A stretch of DNA of 64,000 bases from Massilia horti (GTDB taxonomy: Bacteria > Pseudomonadota > Gammaproteobacteria > Burkholderiales > Burkholderiaceae_D). Location of the stretch: NCBI RefSeq assembly GCF_004614195.1, contig NZ_SPUM01000107.1:1-64000 (forward strand), written 5' to 3'. Numbering within the stretch: the stretch's first letter is position 1; each line of letters opens with the position of its first letter. Below the pieces are notes generated by a model that did not search any database, had not been told where the DNA came from, and worked only from the letters and a program-made list of their open reading frames with translations. Positions 16,760 through 24,921 of the stretch are shown here, piece after piece. Made by a program: the position numbers and the translations under genes.

Positions 16760-18556
16760 TTGAAAAACGCTTTCGTCATTGTAACCCTCTCCGCCATGCT
16801 GTCGGCATGCGCCGTCGCGTCAAAGCAGCAGGGGGAAACTCCGGCCCCGGCGCCGCAGCCGCCAGCGGCCAGAGCGCAGAGCGGCGACGCGGCGGCCGAC
16901 CCCGCAACCGACGCCAGCCAGACTGACGAGAAACTTCCGAACGTCAAGCTCACGCCCACGCTGATGTACCAGCTGATGAAGGCCGAGCTCGACTACAAGA
17001 AGGGGGACTGGCAGGGACCGTACCTGACGATGCTGAGCCTGGCGCAGCAGACCAAGGATCCGCGCCTCGCGCAGCGCGCGGCCGAAATGGCGCTGTCCGC
17101 CAAGCAGCCGGATGACGCGCTGGCCGCGGTGCGCCTGTGGCGCCAGCTGGCCCCGGATTCGGAGGAGGCCTCGCAGTACTACCTGGGCCTGGTCGTCATT
17201 TCGGACAACATCGCGGAAGCGGAGCCGATCTTCCGGCAGCGGCTCGCGCAGGCCGATTCGACCATCCGTCCCCTGCTGCTGTTCCAGATGCAGCAGTTGC
17301 TGATGCGCGCCAAGGACAAGGAGGCGGGCAACGCCATGCTCGAGCGCCTGGTCGAGCCCTACCGTAACACGATGGAAGGGCACGTGGTGCTGGCCCAGGC
17401 GGCGCAGGCGCGCGGCGCCAGGGACGTGGCCCTGCGCGAGGCCAACGCGGCGCTGGCGATGAAGCCCGATTCCGAGATCGCGGTCCTGACGCTGGCCCAG
17501 GTGACCGAGGACGAAGCGAAGATCGTCGACCTGCTCGGCAACTTCCTCGCCAGCCACCCCAAGGCGCGCGAGGTGCGCGCGGCGCGGGCAAGGGTGCTGG
17601 TCAACCAGAAACAGTTTGAGGCGGCGCGCAAGGAATTTTTGGTGCTGCTCGCGGACCAGCCGAACAACGCCGGCACGCTGTACGCGCTTGGGCTGTTGTC
17701 GCTGCAGATGAACGATTCGCCGGCGGCGGAAAAGTACCTGTCGCATTTCGTCGACGTGCTGGGCGACAACCCCGACGATGAGCGCGATCCATCCAAGGCG
17801 CTCCTGATCCTGTCCCAGATTGCCGAGGACCGGCGCGATTACAGCGCCGCGCTGGGCTGGCTCGACAAGATTCCGGACGACGACTCGAAAGTCGCGTTCG
17901 GCACCCAGTTGCGGCGCGCCCAGTTGATGGGCAAGCAGGGCGATGTGGAAGCCGCGCGCAAGCTGCTCGCCACGCTCAAGCCCGAAGACGTCGCCGACCA
18001 GGCCCAGGTCGCCGTGACCGAAGCCATGGTGCTGCGCGACGCTGGCCGGATCGAGGACGCGTACCGGCAGATGGCGGCCGCGGCCAAGCGCTTTCCGGCC
18101 AACACCGACCTGCTGTACGACTTTGCGTTGATGGCGGAAAAGGCCGGCCACCTGGACGTGATGGAAACCACGCTGCGCAAGGTGATGGCGCAGGCGCCGG
18201 ACAACCACCACGCCTACAACGCGCTGGGCTATTCGCTGGCGGAACGCAACGTGCGCCTGCAGGAGGCGTTCCAGCTGATCGACAAGGCGCTGAAGATGGC
18301 GCCGGGCGATCCGTTCATCATGGATAGCATGGGCTGGGTGCAGTACCGCCTGGGCAACCTGAACGAAGCCGAACTGCTGCTGCGCCGTGCCTACGCGCTG
18401 CGCAGCGATCCCGAGATCGCGGTGCACCTGGGCGAAGTGCTGTGGAAGAAGGGCCAGAAGGCAGCCGCCCAGCAGTTGTGGCACGAAGCGCACGCCAAGG
18501 ACCCGCAAAACGACGCGCTGCGCGAGACGCTGGCGCGCCTGCACCTTTCGCTGTGA
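16760..18556 (+). CDS. Tetratricopeptide-repeat lipoprotein
   Basis: 598-aa protein with a TTG start and a type II signal peptide MKNAFVIVTLSAMLSAC (Cys17), followed by an Ala/Pro-rich linker and a long run of TPR-like helical pairs from about residue 75 to the C-terminus; the clearest repeats are near 470-590 (HAYNALGYSLAERN, FIMDSMGWVQYRLGNLNEAELLLRRAY). It is a tandem-helix scaffold, probably anchored to a membrane facing the periplasm. Its position directly upstream of lolB and ispE is conserved in betaproteobacteria. Binding partners are unknown. No upstream ATG gives a signal peptide, which supports TTG. Confidence 0.85.
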   Translation: MKNAFVIVTLSAMLSACAVASKQQGETPAPAPQPPAARAQSGDAAADPATDASQTDEKLPNVKLTPTLMYQLMKAELDYKKGDWQGPYLTMLSLAQQTKDPRLAQRAAEMALSAKQPDDALAAVRLWRQLAPDSEEASQYYLGLVVISDNIAEAEPIFRQRLAQADSTIRPLLLFQMQQLLMRAKDKEAGNAMLERLVEPYRNTMEGHVVLAQAAQARGARDVALREANAALAMKPDSEIAVLTLAQVTEDEAKIVDLLGNFLASHPKAREVRAARARVLVNQKQFEAARKEFLVLLADQPNNAGTLYALGLLSLQMNDSPAAEKYLSHFVDVLGDNPDDERDPSKALLILSQIAEDRRDYSAALGWLDKIPDDDSKVAFGTQLRRAQLMGKQGDVEAARKLLATLKPEDVADQAQVAVTEAMVLRDAGRIEDAYRQMAAAAKRFPANTDLLYDFALMAEKAGHLDVMETTLRKVMAQAPDNHHAYNALGYSLAERNVRLQEAFQLIDKALKMAPGDPFIMDSMGWVQYRLGNLNEAELLLRRAYALRSDPEIAVHLGEVLWKKGQKAAAQQLWHEAHAKDPQNDALRETLARLHLSL

Positions 18557-18562
18557 AATAAT

Positions 18563-18646
18563 TGGCGCTGTCACCGGTAGGGTGGGCAGGAGAACCTGCC
18601 CACCCTACGCCCTCCAGCTAACGGTGACAGTGCCTATTGTGCCCAA
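18563..18646. repeat. Nested palindromic element between TPR gene and lolB
   Basis: Inner perfect 14-bp hairpin GTAGGGTGGGCAGG / CCTGCCCACCCTAC (18577-18590, 18595-18608) with an AGAA loop, flanked by an outer inverted repeat GGCGCTGTCACCG / CGGTGACAGTGCC with one mismatch. It has the structure of a REP/MITE-like insertion inside a co-directional operon and lacks a T-tract. The GTAGGGTG edge is shared with the other palindromes in the window. Confidence 0.8.
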
Positions 18647-18665
18647 TTAACCACCTACCCAACCA

Positions 18666-19256
18666 ATGCCGATTACCCGACGCCTGACTCTTTTTGCGCT
18701 TGCCGCCGCCCTGGCCGGCTGCGCCACCGCCCCCGCCAACCGCGCCACCGTGGGCGCTTACCGCGACACGATCGACCTGACCGGGCGGATGTCGGTGAAT
18801 TACCAGAAGGAGGGCAGGCCGGAAGCGGTGACCGTCAATTTCAACTGGATCCAGCGCCCGGGGCGTGTCGACGTGAGCGTGGCTTCGCAACTGGGCCAGA
18901 CGGTGGCCGAGATCAATGTCACGCCGCAGGAAGCGACCCTGACCCTGCCCAACCAGCCGCCGCGCGTGGCCAGCGACATCGACACCTTGACCTATCAGGC
19001 GCTGGGCTGGGAGCTGCCGGTGTCGGCCCTGCGCGACTGGCTGCAGGGCTTCGCCAACGACGCCCAGGGCCAGCGCTTTGTCGCTTCGCCCGCCAACAAC
19101 AGCGTGTTCACGCGCGACGGCTGGCGCCTGCGCTTCGTCAGCTGGCTGGGCGAGAACTCGGCACACCCCAGGCCGCGCGTGATTTACGCCGAGCGCGGCA
19201 CCATGGGCAACAGCGATGCACTGGAGATTCGCATCGTCATCGACCCGGAAACCTGA
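18666..19256 (+). CDS. lolB: Outer-membrane lipoprotein receptor LolB
   Basis: Receives lipoproteins from LolA and inserts them into the inner leaflet of the outer membrane. The 196-aa precursor has a lipobox LAGC (Cys19) and the LolB beta-barrel fold with GRMSVNYQKEGRPEAVTVNFNW-type N-terminal strands and ALGWELPVSALRDWLQG, a conserved LolB signature. It lies between the TPR lipoprotein and ispE, 3 nt before ispE, the usual beta/gammaproteobacterial order. Confidence 0.9.
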   Translation: MPITRRLTLFALAAALAGCATAPANRATVGAYRDTIDLTGRMSVNYQKEGRPEAVTVNFNWIQRPGRVDVSVASQLGQTVAEINVTPQEATLTLPNQPPRVASDIDTLTYQALGWELPVSALRDWLQGFANDAQGQRFVASPANNSVFTRDGWRLRFVSWLGENSAHPRPRVIYAERGTMGNSDALEIRIVIDPET

Positions 19257-19259
19257 CGC

Positions 19260-20165
19260 ATGGCTTTGACTTCGCTGCACAACTGCCCCGCGCCGGCCAA
19301 GCTCAACCTGTTCCTGCACGTGGTAGGGCGGCGTTCGGACGGCTACCACCTGCTGCAAAGCGTGTTCCAGCTGATCGACCGCGCCGACCGCCTGCATTTC
19401 GACCTGCGTGAGGACGAGCGCATCGTGCGCACCACCGATGTGCCCGGCGTGCCGGAAGAGCAGGACCTGATCGTGCGCGCGCTTAAGCGCCTGGCGTCGG
19501 AATACGCACGCCGCCACGGGCACAATCCGCCGGGCATCAGCGTGGCGGTCGAGAAGGTGCTGCCGATGGGCGGCGGCCTGGGCGGCGGCTCGTCCGACGC
19601 GGCCACCGCGCTGATGGCGGCAAACTGCCTGTGGCAGGCAGGCTTCACCAGTGATGAACTGATGGCCGTGGGCCTGCCGCTGGGCGCGGACATCCCGTTT
19701 TTCCTCTTCGGCCAGACGGCGTTCGCGCAAGGGGTGGGCGAGGCGCTGGCCCCGGTTGCCGGTCCGGATTGCTGGTATGTGGTGATCGAACCGGGCGTGG
19801 CGGTGCCCACGCCGGCGATATTTGGCGCACCTGATTTGACAAGGGATACGAAAGGCGTCACAATATCGGACTTTTCCAGACACCTCGAAAATCGTCGCGA
19901 TTTAAGTGGGTTTGGGAAAAATGATTTGCAAGCCGTGGCAATCCGCATGTTTGCGCCAGTAGCAGAGGCGCTTGAATGGCTGGGACGGTACGGGGATGCC
20001 AGGATGACTGGCTCGGGGGCATGCGTGTTTTGCGCGTTTTCCAGCGAAAGCGAAGCAGATCAGGTGCTGGCCGATGTGCCGGGCGCTTGGTCCGCATGGA
20101 AAGCCAAAGCGCTGGACAGCCATCCGATGAAATCCCTCTTGCAAAATCAACGAGTTGTAGAATAA
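19260..20165 (+). CDS. ispE: 4-diphosphocytidyl-2-C-methyl-D-erythritol kinase IspE
   Basis: GHMP kinase of the MEP isoprenoid pathway, phosphorylating CDP-methylerythritol at the 2-hydroxyl. The 301-aa protein has the N-terminal APAKLNLFLHVVGRRSDGYH motif (catalytic Lys14), the glycine-rich ATP loop PMGGGLGGGSSDAA (about 100-113), LGADIPFFLF with the catalytic Asp, and the C-terminal MTGSGACVF motif. Length is typical. The tRNA-Gln promoter begins immediately after its stop. Confidence 0.95.
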   Translation: MALTSLHNCPAPAKLNLFLHVVGRRSDGYHLLQSVFQLIDRADRLHFDLREDERIVRTTDVPGVPEEQDLIVRALKRLASEYARRHGHNPPGISVAVEKVLPMGGGLGGGSSDAATALMAANCLWQAGFTSDELMAVGLPLGADIPFFLFGQTAFAQGVGEALAPVAGPDCWYVVIEPGVAVPTPAIFGAPDLTRDTKGVTISDFSRHLENRRDLSGFGKNDLQAVAIRMFAPVAEALEWLGRYGDARMTGSGACVFCAFSSESEADQVLADVPGAWSAWKAKALDSHPMKSLLQNQRVVE

Positions 20166-20169
20166 AATT

Positions 20170-20198
20170 TTGCCTGTGGTTGGGTTTGACGGTAAAAT
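20170..20198 (+). promoter_or_regulatory. Sigma-70-type promoter of tRNA-Gln (and possibly prs)
   Basis: -35 TTGCCT (20170-20175), 17-bp spacer, -10 TAAAAT (20193-20198). Initiation would fall near 20205, about 29 nt before the mature tRNA 5' end. It starts 5 nt after the ispE stop. Confidence 0.65.
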
Positions 20199-20233
20199 AG
20201 TCGAGCTTAACGGCAAGCAGTAAAAGTTAGCGT

Positions 20234-20310
20234 AGGGGAATCGCCAAGTTGGTTAAGGCACCGGATTTTGATTCCGGCATTCCAAGGTTCGAATCCTTGT
20301 TCCCCTGCCA
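20234..20310 (+). tRNA. tRNA-Gln(TTG)
   Basis: 77-nt cloverleaf with acceptor AGGGGAA / TTCCCCT, discriminator G and encoded CCA, D-arm beginning CGCC, anticodon stem CCGGA/TCCGG around the loop TTTTGAT (anticodon TTG), and T-arm CAAGG-TTCGAAT-CCTTG. The weak A-U first acceptor pair is typical of glutamine tRNAs. It precedes prs, as in many betaproteobacteria. Confidence 0.96.
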
Positions 20311-20395
20311 CCGTTTTGTCTGGCCTGTCGATGCCTTGAGCGTCCAGCAGACGAAGCCGGAGATGTTGCTCTCGCAACTCATCCTTTACGCATCG

Positions 20396-20424
20396 TCAGC
20401 CGGTCAAGCCGGCTGATTGTTTTT
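20396..20424 (+). terminator. Hairpin with T-tract in the prs leader (terminator or attenuator)
   Basis: TCAGCCGG / CCGGCTGA stem (20396-20403, 20409-20416), loop TCAAG, then TTGTTTTTC. It lies between tRNA-Gln and prs and ends about 32 nt before the prs ATG, too close for a separate prs promoter. It therefore either terminates the tRNA transcript with read-through into prs or acts as an attenuator. Confidence 0.6.
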
Positions 20425-20456
20425 CAAGTTTCAAGATTACCTCACTGGGACTCCCA

Positions 20457-21407
20457 ATGGCTTACGAAAACCTGATGGTTTTTACCGGCAATGCCAATCC
20501 GGCGCTAGCAGAAGGGGTCGCAAAAACCCTCGGCATTCCTCTCGGCAAGGCCGTGGTCTCGAAGTTCTCCGATGGCGAAGTCATGGTCGAAATCAACGAG
20601 AACGTTCGTGGCAAGGACGTCTTCGTTCTGCAATCGACCTGCGCTCCCACCAATGACAACCTGATGGAAATCATGCTGATGGTCGACGCTCTCAAGCGCG
20701 CATCGGCTGGCCGCATTACCGCCGCCATTCCATACTTCGGCTACGCCCGCCAGGACCGTCGCCCGCGCTCGGCGCGTGTCGCGATCTCGGCCAAGGTGGT
20801 GGCCAACATGCTGCAACAGGCTGGCTGCGAGCGTGTCCTGATTATGGACCTGCATGCCGACCAGATCCAGGGTTTCTTCGACATTCCCGTCGATAACATC
20901 TACGCTTCCCCGATCCTGCTGGGCGACCTGCAGAAGCGCAACTACGAAGACCTGCTGGTCGTGTCGCCGGACGTCGGCGGCGTGGTGCGCGCCCGCGCGC
21001 TGGCCAAGCGCCTCGGCTGCGACCTGGCGATCATCGACAAGCGCCGCCCGAAGGCGAACGTGTCGGAAGTGATGAACATCATCGGTGAGGTCGAAGGCCG
21101 CAACTGCGTGATCATGGACGACATGGTCGACACCGCCGGCACGCTGACCAAGGCGGCCGAAGTGCTCAAAGAGCGCGGCGCCAAGAAAGTGGTTGCCTAC
21201 TGCACGCACCCGGTGCTGTCGGGTCCGGCAATCGAGCGCATCACCAATTCGCCGCTGGATGAGCTGGTCGTCACCGACACCATCCCGCTGACCGCTGCAG
21301 GCCAGGCTTGCACCAAGATCCGCCAGCTCACCAGCGCGCCGCTGCTGGCCGAGACCTTCAAGCGGATCGTCAAGGGCGACTCGGTGATGTCGCTGTTCGT
21401 CGACTGA
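20457..21407 (+). CDS. prs: Ribose-phosphate pyrophosphokinase
   Basis: Makes PRPP from ribose 5-phosphate and ATP for purine, pyrimidine, His, Trp and NAD synthesis. The 316-aa protein is the standard class I length, with the [20 protein letters not shown] region, the ATP-site [10 protein letters not shown], the metal-binding [17 protein letters not shown] and the PRPP-binding loop [10 protein letters not shown] (about 221-230). The start [18 protein letters not shown] is family-typical. It is followed by a GC-rich hairpin and then rplY. Confidence 0.97.
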   Translation: MAYENLMVFTGNANPALAEGVAKTLGIPLGKAVVSKFSDGEVMVEINENVRGKDVFVLQSTCAPTNDNLMEIMLMVDALKRASAGRITAAIPYFGYARQDRRPRSARVAISAKVVANMLQQAGCERVLIMDLHADQIQGFFDIPVDNIYASPILLGDLQKRNYEDLLVVSPDVGGVVRARALAKRLGCDLAIIDKRRPKANVSEVMNIIGEVEGRNCVIMDDMVDTAGTLTKAAEVLKERGAKKVVAYCTHPVLSGPAIERITNSPLDELVVTDTIPLTAAGQACTKIRQLTSAPLLAETFKRIVKGDSVMSLFVD

Positions 21408-21429
21408 GCAATTCGACGGCCGTTTGACC

Positions 21430-21460
21430 GGCGCGCCAGGCTGAAATCAGCCGGCGCGCC
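21430..21460 (+). terminator. GC-rich hairpin downstream of prs
   Basis: Long interrupted stem: GGCGCGCC, a one-base bulge, GGCTG, AAAT loop, CAGCC, GGCGCGCC. The following bases are GTTGTAGTATC, so the T-tract is poor; it may be a weak terminator or an RNA-stabilising 3' structure. Confidence 0.5.
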
Positions 21461-21560
21461 GTTGTAGTATCTGGATTTTCTTGAGTGCAAAGGTAACCTT
21501 GCGCTCAACTTCCCGGTAGCCCCTGGTCGCGGGGGCTGCCATCAACCTGGGCAACCGGGT

Positions 21561-21600
21561 CTGGAGCAGTGCTCCAGGCATTCGGGCCCGTATTTTTTGG
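21561..21600 (+). promoter_or_regulatory. Leader hairpins before rplY
   Basis: CTGGAGCA / TGCTCCAG stem with a one-base centre (21561-21577) is followed by the palindrome CGGGCCCG and TATTTTTT, with the rplY ribosome site GGAG directly behind it. This resembles a terminator/attenuator in a ribosomal-protein leader; function is not demonstrated. Confidence 0.4.
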
Positions 21601-21608
21601 AGTTACAA

Positions 21609-22208
21609 ATGAAAGTAGTCGCATTTGCCCGTACGCAGCAGGGGACCGGAGCGAGCCGCCGCCTGCGCAACGCTGGCCAGACCCCGGGTATCGTTTACGG
21701 TGGCGCAGACGCCCCGCAACTGATCGCCCTGGATGGCAACGCGTTGTTCCACGCGCTCAAGAAAGAAGCTTTCCACGGCTCGATCCTGGACCTGGAAATC
21801 GACGGCAAGACCCAGCAAGTCCTGCTGCGTGACTTCCAGATGCACGCATACAAGCAGCTGGTCCTGCACGCGGACTTCCAGCGCGTCGACGCATCGAAGA
21901 AGATTCACACCAAGGTCGCCCTGCACTTCGTCAACGCTGAAACCTCGCCGGCCGTCAAGCTGGGTGGCGCAATCGTTTCGCACGTGCTGAACGAACTGGA
22001 CGTCGAGTGCCTGCCGGCCCAACTGCCGGAGTTCATCACCGTTGACCTGGGCAACCTGGAAGCCGGTGGCTCGGTCCACGTGAACGACCTGACCCTGCCG
22101 GCAGGCGTGACCGCGCTGACCCACGGCCAGAACCTGACCATCGCCACCGCTTCGGTGCCGGCTGGCCAGGCTGCTGCCGAAGCTGCTGCAGCTGAAGAGA
22201 AGAAGTAA
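21609..22208 (+). CDS. rplY: 50S ribosomal protein L25 (long, Ctc-type)
   Basis: 5S rRNA-binding bL25. The 199-aa long form has the N-terminal L25 domain (about 5-92; [25 protein letters not shown]) and the C-terminal TL5/Ctc domain (about 100-185), ending in an Ala/Glu/Lys tail. The ATG at 21609 has GGAG 8 nt upstream; a TTG four codons earlier is less likely. A strong terminator follows, and pth comes next, the widely conserved rplY-pth pairing. Confidence 0.95.
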   Translation: MKVVAFARTQQGTGASRRLRNAGQTPGIVYGGADAPQLIALDGNALFHALKKEAFHGSILDLEIDGKTQQVLLRDFQMHAYKQLVLHADFQRVDASKKIHTKVALHFVNAETSPAVKLGGAIVSHVLNELDVECLPAQLPEFITVDLGNLEAGGSVHVNDLTLPAGVTALTHGQNLTIATASVPAGQAAAEAAAAEEKK

Positions 22209-22244
22209 TTTGCACCCGGCCGCAGCGATGCGGCCTTGCAAAGG

Positions 22245-22280
22245 AAAACCCGCCACGGCATGCCCGGCGGGTTTTTTGTT
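22245..22280 (+). terminator. Rho-independent terminator after rplY
   Basis: AAAACCCGCC / GGCGGGTTTT stem (22245-22254, 22266-22275) followed by a T-rich run TTGTTTTTG. It ends the prs-rplY region; pth appears to have its own promoter at 22311-22338. Confidence 0.9.
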
Positions 22281-22310
22281 TTTGTTTCACCATCCGCTGA
22301 GGTCGCCGGC

Positions 22311-22338
22311 TTGTTTTCTACCGGTTTGCACCGATAAT
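22311..22338 (+). promoter_or_regulatory. Candidate pth promoter
   Basis: -35 TTGTTT (22311-22316), 16-bp spacer, -10 GATAAT (22333-22338), located between the rplY terminator and the pth ATG at 22368. Confidence 0.45.
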
Positions 22339-22367
22339 GCTGTCTTTGCGCTTATTCTCACTCTTCC

Positions 22368-22952
22368 ATGTCCATCCGCCTGATCGTCGGCCTTGGCAAT
22401 CCTGGCCCCGAATACGAACAAACCCGCCACAATGCCGGCTTCTGGCTGGTCGATAACCTCGCCAACACCCTGCCGGGCTGTCGGCTGCAGCGCGAATCGC
22501 GCTTTAATGCGCTGGTCGCGAAGACCTCGATCGCGGGCAATGACGTCTGGCTGCTCGAGCCGCAAACCTACATGAACCGTTCCGGCCAGTCGGTGGGCGG
22601 GCTGGCGCGGTTCTTCAAGGTCAACCCCGACGAAATCCTGGTCGTGCACGACGAGCTCGACATCGCGCCGGGCGTGGCCAAGCTCAAGAAGGGCGGCTCG
22701 TCGGGCGGGCACAACGGCTTGAAGGACATCACCGCCGCGCTCGGCACCCAGGACTACTGGCGCCTGCGTCTGGGCATTGGCCATCCGCGCACACAGAACC
22801 TGCAGCAGGTGGTGGCCGACTACGTGCTGCACCGGCCGCGGCGTGAGGAGCAGATGCTGATCGAGGAATCGATCGACAAGGGGCTGCGGATTATCCCGCT
22901 CGTCTGCGAGGGCAAGTTTGACGTGGCGATGATGCGGCTGCATACGCCGTAA
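22368..22952 (+). CDS. pth: Peptidyl-tRNA hydrolase
   Basis: Recycles tRNA by hydrolysing peptidyl-tRNA released from stalled ribosomes. The 194-aa protein has GLGNPGPEYEQTRHNAGF with catalytic His21, the YMNRSGQSV substrate-binding motif, Asp in VVHDELD and GGSSGGHNGLKDI, all conserved in bacterial Pth. Length is typical. It converges on the following minus-strand gene with an 18-nt gap and no evident terminator. Confidence 0.96.
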   Translation: MSIRLIVGLGNPGPEYEQTRHNAGFWLVDNLANTLPGCRLQRESRFNALVAKTSIAGNDVWLLEPQTYMNRSGQSVGGLARFFKVNPDEILVVHDELDIAPGVAKLKKGGSSGGHNGLKDITAALGTQDYWRLRLGIGHPRTQNLQQVVADYVLHRPRREEQMLIEESIDKGLRIIPLVCEGKFDVAMMRLHTP

Positions 22953-22970
22953 CGGAAAGCGCCCGGCTGT

Positions 22971-24821
22971 TCACGGCCCTTGCACCACGACCTGTCCGCG
23001 CAGGTCGCGCATCATGCGGTCCAGCGCCGGTTGCAGGCTGCGGTAGTCGCCGGTTGAGCAGATGACGCTGGCACGCCTGAAGACCAGGCTGCGCTTGACG
23101 AGCACCGCATTGTTTTTCAGGACATAGCTTGAGCGGTAAGCAAAATTCGCGTCCCTGATCGTCACCGGTTTGGGAATGGCGAGGATGCGCACACCCTTCG
23201 GGAAGCGCAATCCCAGCTCGTCCTCGACATCGATCGACGGGCACACGAAGTCCTGGCGCCGGTCTTTTTCCTGTCCAAAATTGAAAACAGCTTCGCCGAC
23301 GCCGCCCCAGAAATTGTAGGTGGTGGCCAGCCCCGTCGGCCCGGGCAGGTTGATGAAATTTTCGCTGGTGCCCGCGAACGACAGGCTGTACTCATCGGCA
23401 TTGCTGTCGACCTGGCCCGGGTTGAAGGTGCCAAAACCCTTCTGGCCCAGGCCTTGCAACATGCGCTGCACTAACTGGTCGCGGTCGGCCTGTTTGGTGT
23501 CGCGCACGGCTTGCCGGTATGGCTCCGCGATCGCGCCGAACGTGGTCTTGGTCACCTTGAAATCGCTGCGGCCGTCCGGCCTGATGTCGAACCAGGCCGT
23601 GGTCCGGTGTTTTGCCCGCTGCGCCGAAGGCGTGGCGGCGAGCATGCCCGTTTTGGTCAGCAGGACCGGTTTGCCCAGGGCGCCCACGGGCAGGTAGCCG
23701 GCGGCGGTCGATTCGGCGGTGGAGTCGAGGTACAGGTCCAGGCCCGGCACGTAGGTGATCATGTGGTTGAAGATGCCTAGCGTGGGCGTGCGCGGCAGCC
23801 GGTAAGCGTTGCCGCTATTGATCAGTACGCTGGTGCTCTCGATGCCTGCCGCAGCCAGCAGCGTTTCCAGCAGGGCGGCATGGTCCTTGCAGTCGCCGTA
23901 GCGGTTCTCCAGCACCTGCGCCGCGCTGTGCGGCACGACGCCGCCGGGGCCGATGTACACGCCGACGTAGCGGATGTTGTGGCGGACCCAGTCCGACAGC
24001 GCCAGGGCGCGCGAGCGCGCATCAGGCAAGCCGGCGGTGATCTGGCGGGCCAGCGCCGCGATTTCCGGCGTCGACTGCGTCTTGCCGGCGGCACCTAGCT
24101 GGTAGGCACGGGCGAATGCGGCGTAGTCGGCGAAGGTCGATACCGCGAGGCGCTTGCCATAGTCGAGGTAGCTGACTGAATCGGCCTCGATGCGCTCGTT
24201 CTCGCCATTAACGTAGCGCCACTGGTAGCGGCGCCGGCCCGCCGGGCTGTCGCCAGCCACCGGCGTGAAGCCGACCGCATCCGCATACAGCGGCATCGAC
24301 TCGGGCATGTCGTAGATCAGCCGGAAGTCCTTGTTCAAGTAGAACTGCGACGAGGACAAATCCTCGAAATGGCCGGGGAACAGCGGCGTGGCGCGGTGGA
24401 TCACATAGCGCACGGCCAACCGGTCGCCGACCGCAACCTCGGGGAAGATGACGATCTTCAGGCGCGTGTCCTGGAACATGGGGGCGTCGGTGGACGCGCT
24501 CTCCTGCTGGTCACGCACCTGTTCCGGTTGCACCGGCACGCGCCGGCCATCGGGCTTTTCGGTGTAGGCCTCGACCGCCGTCACTTCGTCGAGCGTCTTG
24601 TTGTAGGCAATGTAATACTGGGCGTTGGACTGGATCGCGCGCTGCTCGTTGATCGTCTTGGCGTGATCGACCGTAACGGTGTAGCTGCCGTCGCGCTCGA
24701 CCACGAAGTGCTGGATGTACTTGTCGATCACCATGGCAGGGTCGGTGCCGGTGTCGCGCGCGCCGGCGCGGCAGCACAAAGCCAGGAGGAAAGTGAGCAC
24801 TGCGGCGAGGCGAAAGGGCAT
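22971..24821 (-). CDS. DUF3857 / transglutaminase-like domain protein
   Basis: Predicted exported protein of 616 aa. An N-terminal signal peptide (about residues 1-21) precedes a DUF3857 beta-sandwich (about 45-210) and a transglutaminase-like cysteine-protease-fold domain (about 250-380) with the Cys-His-Asp triad Cys311 (RYGDCKDHA), His353 (FNHMITYV) and Asp366 (YLDSTAE). The C-terminal 230 residues resemble the DUF2569/DUF3858-like tail of this architecture. The intact triad suggests an active peptidase or cross-linking enzyme in the periplasm; substrate unknown. It starts about 50 nt from a CTCAAGAG / CTCTTGAG dyad (24872-24897) that might be an operator. Confidence 0.8.
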   Translation of the reverse strand: MPFRLAAVLTFLLALCCRAGARDTGTDPAMVIDKYIQHFVVERDGSYTVTVDHAKTINEQRAIQSNAQYYIAYNKTLDEVTAVEAYTEKPDGRRVPVQPEQVRDQQESASTDAPMFQDTRLKIVIFPEVAVGDRLAVRYVIHRATPLFPGHFEDLSSSQFYLNKDFRLIYDMPESMPLYADAVGFTPVAGDSPAGRRRYQWRYVNGENERIEADSVSYLDYGKRLAVSTFADYAAFARAYQLGAAGKTQSTPEIAALARQITAGLPDARSRALALSDWVRHNIRYVGVYIGPGGVVPHSAAQVLENRYGDCKDHAALLETLLAAAGIESTSVLINSGNAYRLPRTPTLGIFNHMITYVPGLDLYLDSTAESTAAGYLPVGALGKPVLLTKTGMLAATPSAQRAKHRTTAWFDIRPDGRSDFKVTKTTFGAIAEPYRQAVRDTKQADRDQLVQRMLQGLGQKGFGTFNPGQVDSNADEYSLSFAGTSENFINLPGPTGLATTYNFWGGVGEAVFNFGQEKDRRQDFVCPSIDVEDELGLRFPKGVRILAIPKPVTIRDANFAYRSSYVLKNNAVLVKRSLVFRRASVICSTGDYRSLQPALDRMMRDLRGQVVVQGP

Positions 24822-24921
24822 GGCGTGGGCTCCACAGGCGGTGAGCGCATGAGCTCGACCGACCCATGTTACTCAAGAGCAGTCTCGTACTCTTGAGCGG
24901 CCGCAAGTCCACCGCTGCGAG

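Noticed and set aside
24872..24897. CTCAAGAG / CTCTTGAG dyad as a terminator of the flavoprotein operon
   Set aside because: The loop is 10 nt and there is no T-tract on the minus strand; an operator for the DUF3857 gene is at best possible.
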